Assembly: GCA_026985655.1 (NCBI GenBank)
Contig: JALSQB010000239.1
Coordinates: forward strand, 1-6,153
Direction: 5' to 3'
DNA: 6,153 nucleotides
Source of the DNA: Campylobacteraceae bacterium
GTDB lineage: Bacteria > Campylobacterota > Campylobacteria > Campylobacterales > Sulfurovaceae
Of this stretch, positions 5,056 through 6,153 are shown piece after piece. The translations under genes and the position numbers were made by a program. The notes under the pieces were generated by a model that was not told the origin of the DNA, searched no databases, and saw nothing but the letters and a program-made list of their open reading frames with translations. The stretch's first letter is position 1. Every line of letters starts with the position of its first letter.

Positions 5056-6153
5056 TTATTCTTCTTCATCATTGTCTAAAATAATATCTTCATTGACCAC
5101 ATCTGGCTCTTCAATTTCTTCTTTTGGACACTTTGCCATGCTTACAACGGTGTCTTTTTTCTCAACATTCACCACAATGACCCCTGAAGTGTTTCGTCCT
5201 GCTTTACGAATGCTTTGCATATCGACACGTATCATCTTACCAATTGAAGTCAGACACATCATGTCTTTGTCCTCTTCTACAAGCACAACACCCACAACAT
5301 CACCTGTCTTTTTGCTAAGTTTCATAGAAATCACACCTTTACCTGCACGACTCTGCTCTCGGTACTCTGAAGCAGTGGTACGTTTTCCAATCCCTTTTTC
5401 ACTTAACATCAGAAGTTCACTCTCTTCATTGTCAATGGTAGTTGCTCCACAAACATAGTCATCTTCTATTTTAAACTTAATGGCAGTAACCCCACGTGCT
5501 ACCCGTCCTATCTCTCTTGCATCTTCAACTTTAAATCGGATACATTGACCTTTTTTAGTGGTTATAAAGAGCCATTTAGTCTCAGGCATTACAATTTTAG
5601 CCGTAACAATTGCATCATCTTCATCTAAGTTAATGGCTCTTACCCCATTGGTTCTAATGTTTGAGTACTCTTTTAAATTGGTACGTTTGACAATTCCATT
5701 TTTCGTAAAGAATGCTAAACCTTTGTCTTCATTAAAATCAGTCGTAGGAATAATCGACATAATTTTTTCATCAGCTTTAAGATTAATGAGGTTTAGAACA
5801 GCTCGACCTTTAGCTGTTCGGCTTCCCTCTGGAATTCTATAAACTTTTAACCAATAGAGTTGTCCCATGTCCGTTACAAACATAAGCGTGTCATGCGTAG
5901 AAGAGATAAAGAACTGCTCAATAAAGTCATCATCATGCGTAGTAACGGCAATTTTCCCCTTACCACCACGTTTTTGTTTCTCATACTGTTTCACAGGTAC
6001 ACGTTTAATGTAGCCTCTATGGGTAATGGTTACGACCATTGGTTCATTAGGGATTAAATCTTCAATGTCAATGTCATCATAATCATCAATAATCTCTGTA
6101 CGACGTGGTGCTTTAAAATTCTCACCAATCTCTTTGAGTTCATCGACAATAAT
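5056..6153 (-). CDS. gyrA: DNA gyrase subunit A, C-terminal part (5' end outside window)
   Basis: GyrA is the breakage-reunion subunit of the A2B2 gyrase that introduces negative supercoils. The reading frame runs uninterrupted to the window edge, so the 365 residues seen are the 3' part only; an internal methionine at 6039 is not the start. The first residues (IIVDELKEIGENF, then RRTEI) are the end of the coiled-coil and core. The DNA-wrapping beta-pinwheel follows, with its GyrA box QKRGGKG encoded at 5976-5956, which marks gyrase rather than ParC. About six blade repeats can be traced through motifs such as NGIVKRT, KGQCIRF, KGIGKRT and IGKMIRV. The protein ends in an acidic tail rich in Glu and Asp, of the kind that tunes supercoiling in E. 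coli. The quinolone-resistance region and active-site tyrosine lie outside the window. Confidence 0.98.
   Translation of the reverse strand: MIVDELKEIGENFKAPRRTEIIDDYDDIDIEDLIPNEPMVVTITHRGYIKRVPVKQYEKQKRGGKGKIAVTTHDDDFIEQFFISSTHDTLMFVTDMGQLYWLKVYRIPEGSRTAKGRAVLNLINLKADEKIMSIIPTTDFNEDKGLAFFTKNGIVKRTNLKEYSNIRTNGVRAINLDEDDAIVTAKIVMPETKWLFITTKKGQCIRFKVEDAREIGRVARGVTAIKFKIEDDYVCGATTIDNEESELLMLSEKGIGKRTTASEYREQSRAGKGVISMKLSKKTGDVVGVVLVEEDKDMMCLTSIGKMIRVDMQSIRKAGRNTSGVIVVNVEKKDTVVSMAKCPKEEIEEPDVVNEDIILDNDEEE

Noticed and set aside
5056..6039. gyrA fragment as a free-standing gene starting at the methionine at 6039
   Set aside because: The frame continues upstream to the window edge with conserved GyrA sequence (RRTEI and onward). 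This is an internal methionine of a partial gene.
5039..6057. Three plus-strand open frames opposite gyrA
   Set aside because: They are shadows of the gyrA C-terminal domain, whose pinwheel repeats and GyrA box are unmistakable.

Overview
This is a low-GC bacterial chromosomal segment in which every recognisable gene lies on the minus strand. The lineage is most likely Campylobacterota (the former Epsilonproteobacteria, perhaps a Sulfurimonas- or Sulfurovum-like marine relative). That assignment is an inference from protein character, AT-rich intergenic DNA and gene content; the sequence contains no rRNA or other decisive marker.

Layout from right to left, which is the direction of transcription. 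(1) 6153-5056: the 3' part of gyrA, covering the end of the core and the whole C-terminal DNA-wrapping domain. A strong intrinsic terminator at 5003-5037 follows it. (2) 4805-4395: a small exported four-cysteine protein of unknown function, with its own well-formed promoter and a hairpin overlapping its stop codon. (3) 4228-1632: a tightly coupled operon of asd (aspartate-semialdehyde dehydrogenase), a YqhA/UPF0114-family membrane protein and hemE (uroporphyrinogen decarboxylase). The junctions are TAAATG and TAATG, and a perfect 13-bp hairpin follows hemE. (4) 1583-615: mutY, the A/G-specific adenine glycosylase, with no visible Shine-Dalgarno sequence. (5) 614-1: an intergenic block of about 600 bp. 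It holds a four-repeat CRISPR array, a leader-like region with a perfect TATAAT, and a long inverted repeat of two GTAG-headed, REP-like arms.

The genes are core housekeeping functions: DNA topology, amino-acid and cell-wall precursor synthesis, haem synthesis, and oxidative DNA-damage avoidance. No pathway links asd, yqhA and hemE, so their coupling looks like genomic packing rather than a functional module. The accessory part is the left end. There a small array, with no cas gene in the window, sits in the mutY-distal intergenic region beside a REP-type element. The repeat ends in ATTGAAAC when read on the minus strand, which predicts minus-strand crRNA transcription with the leader on the mutY side.

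I do not see a convincing new multi-gene system. The observations most worth a second look are the array with its leader and possible repeat-built terminator, the REP doublet beside it, and the exported cysteine protein.
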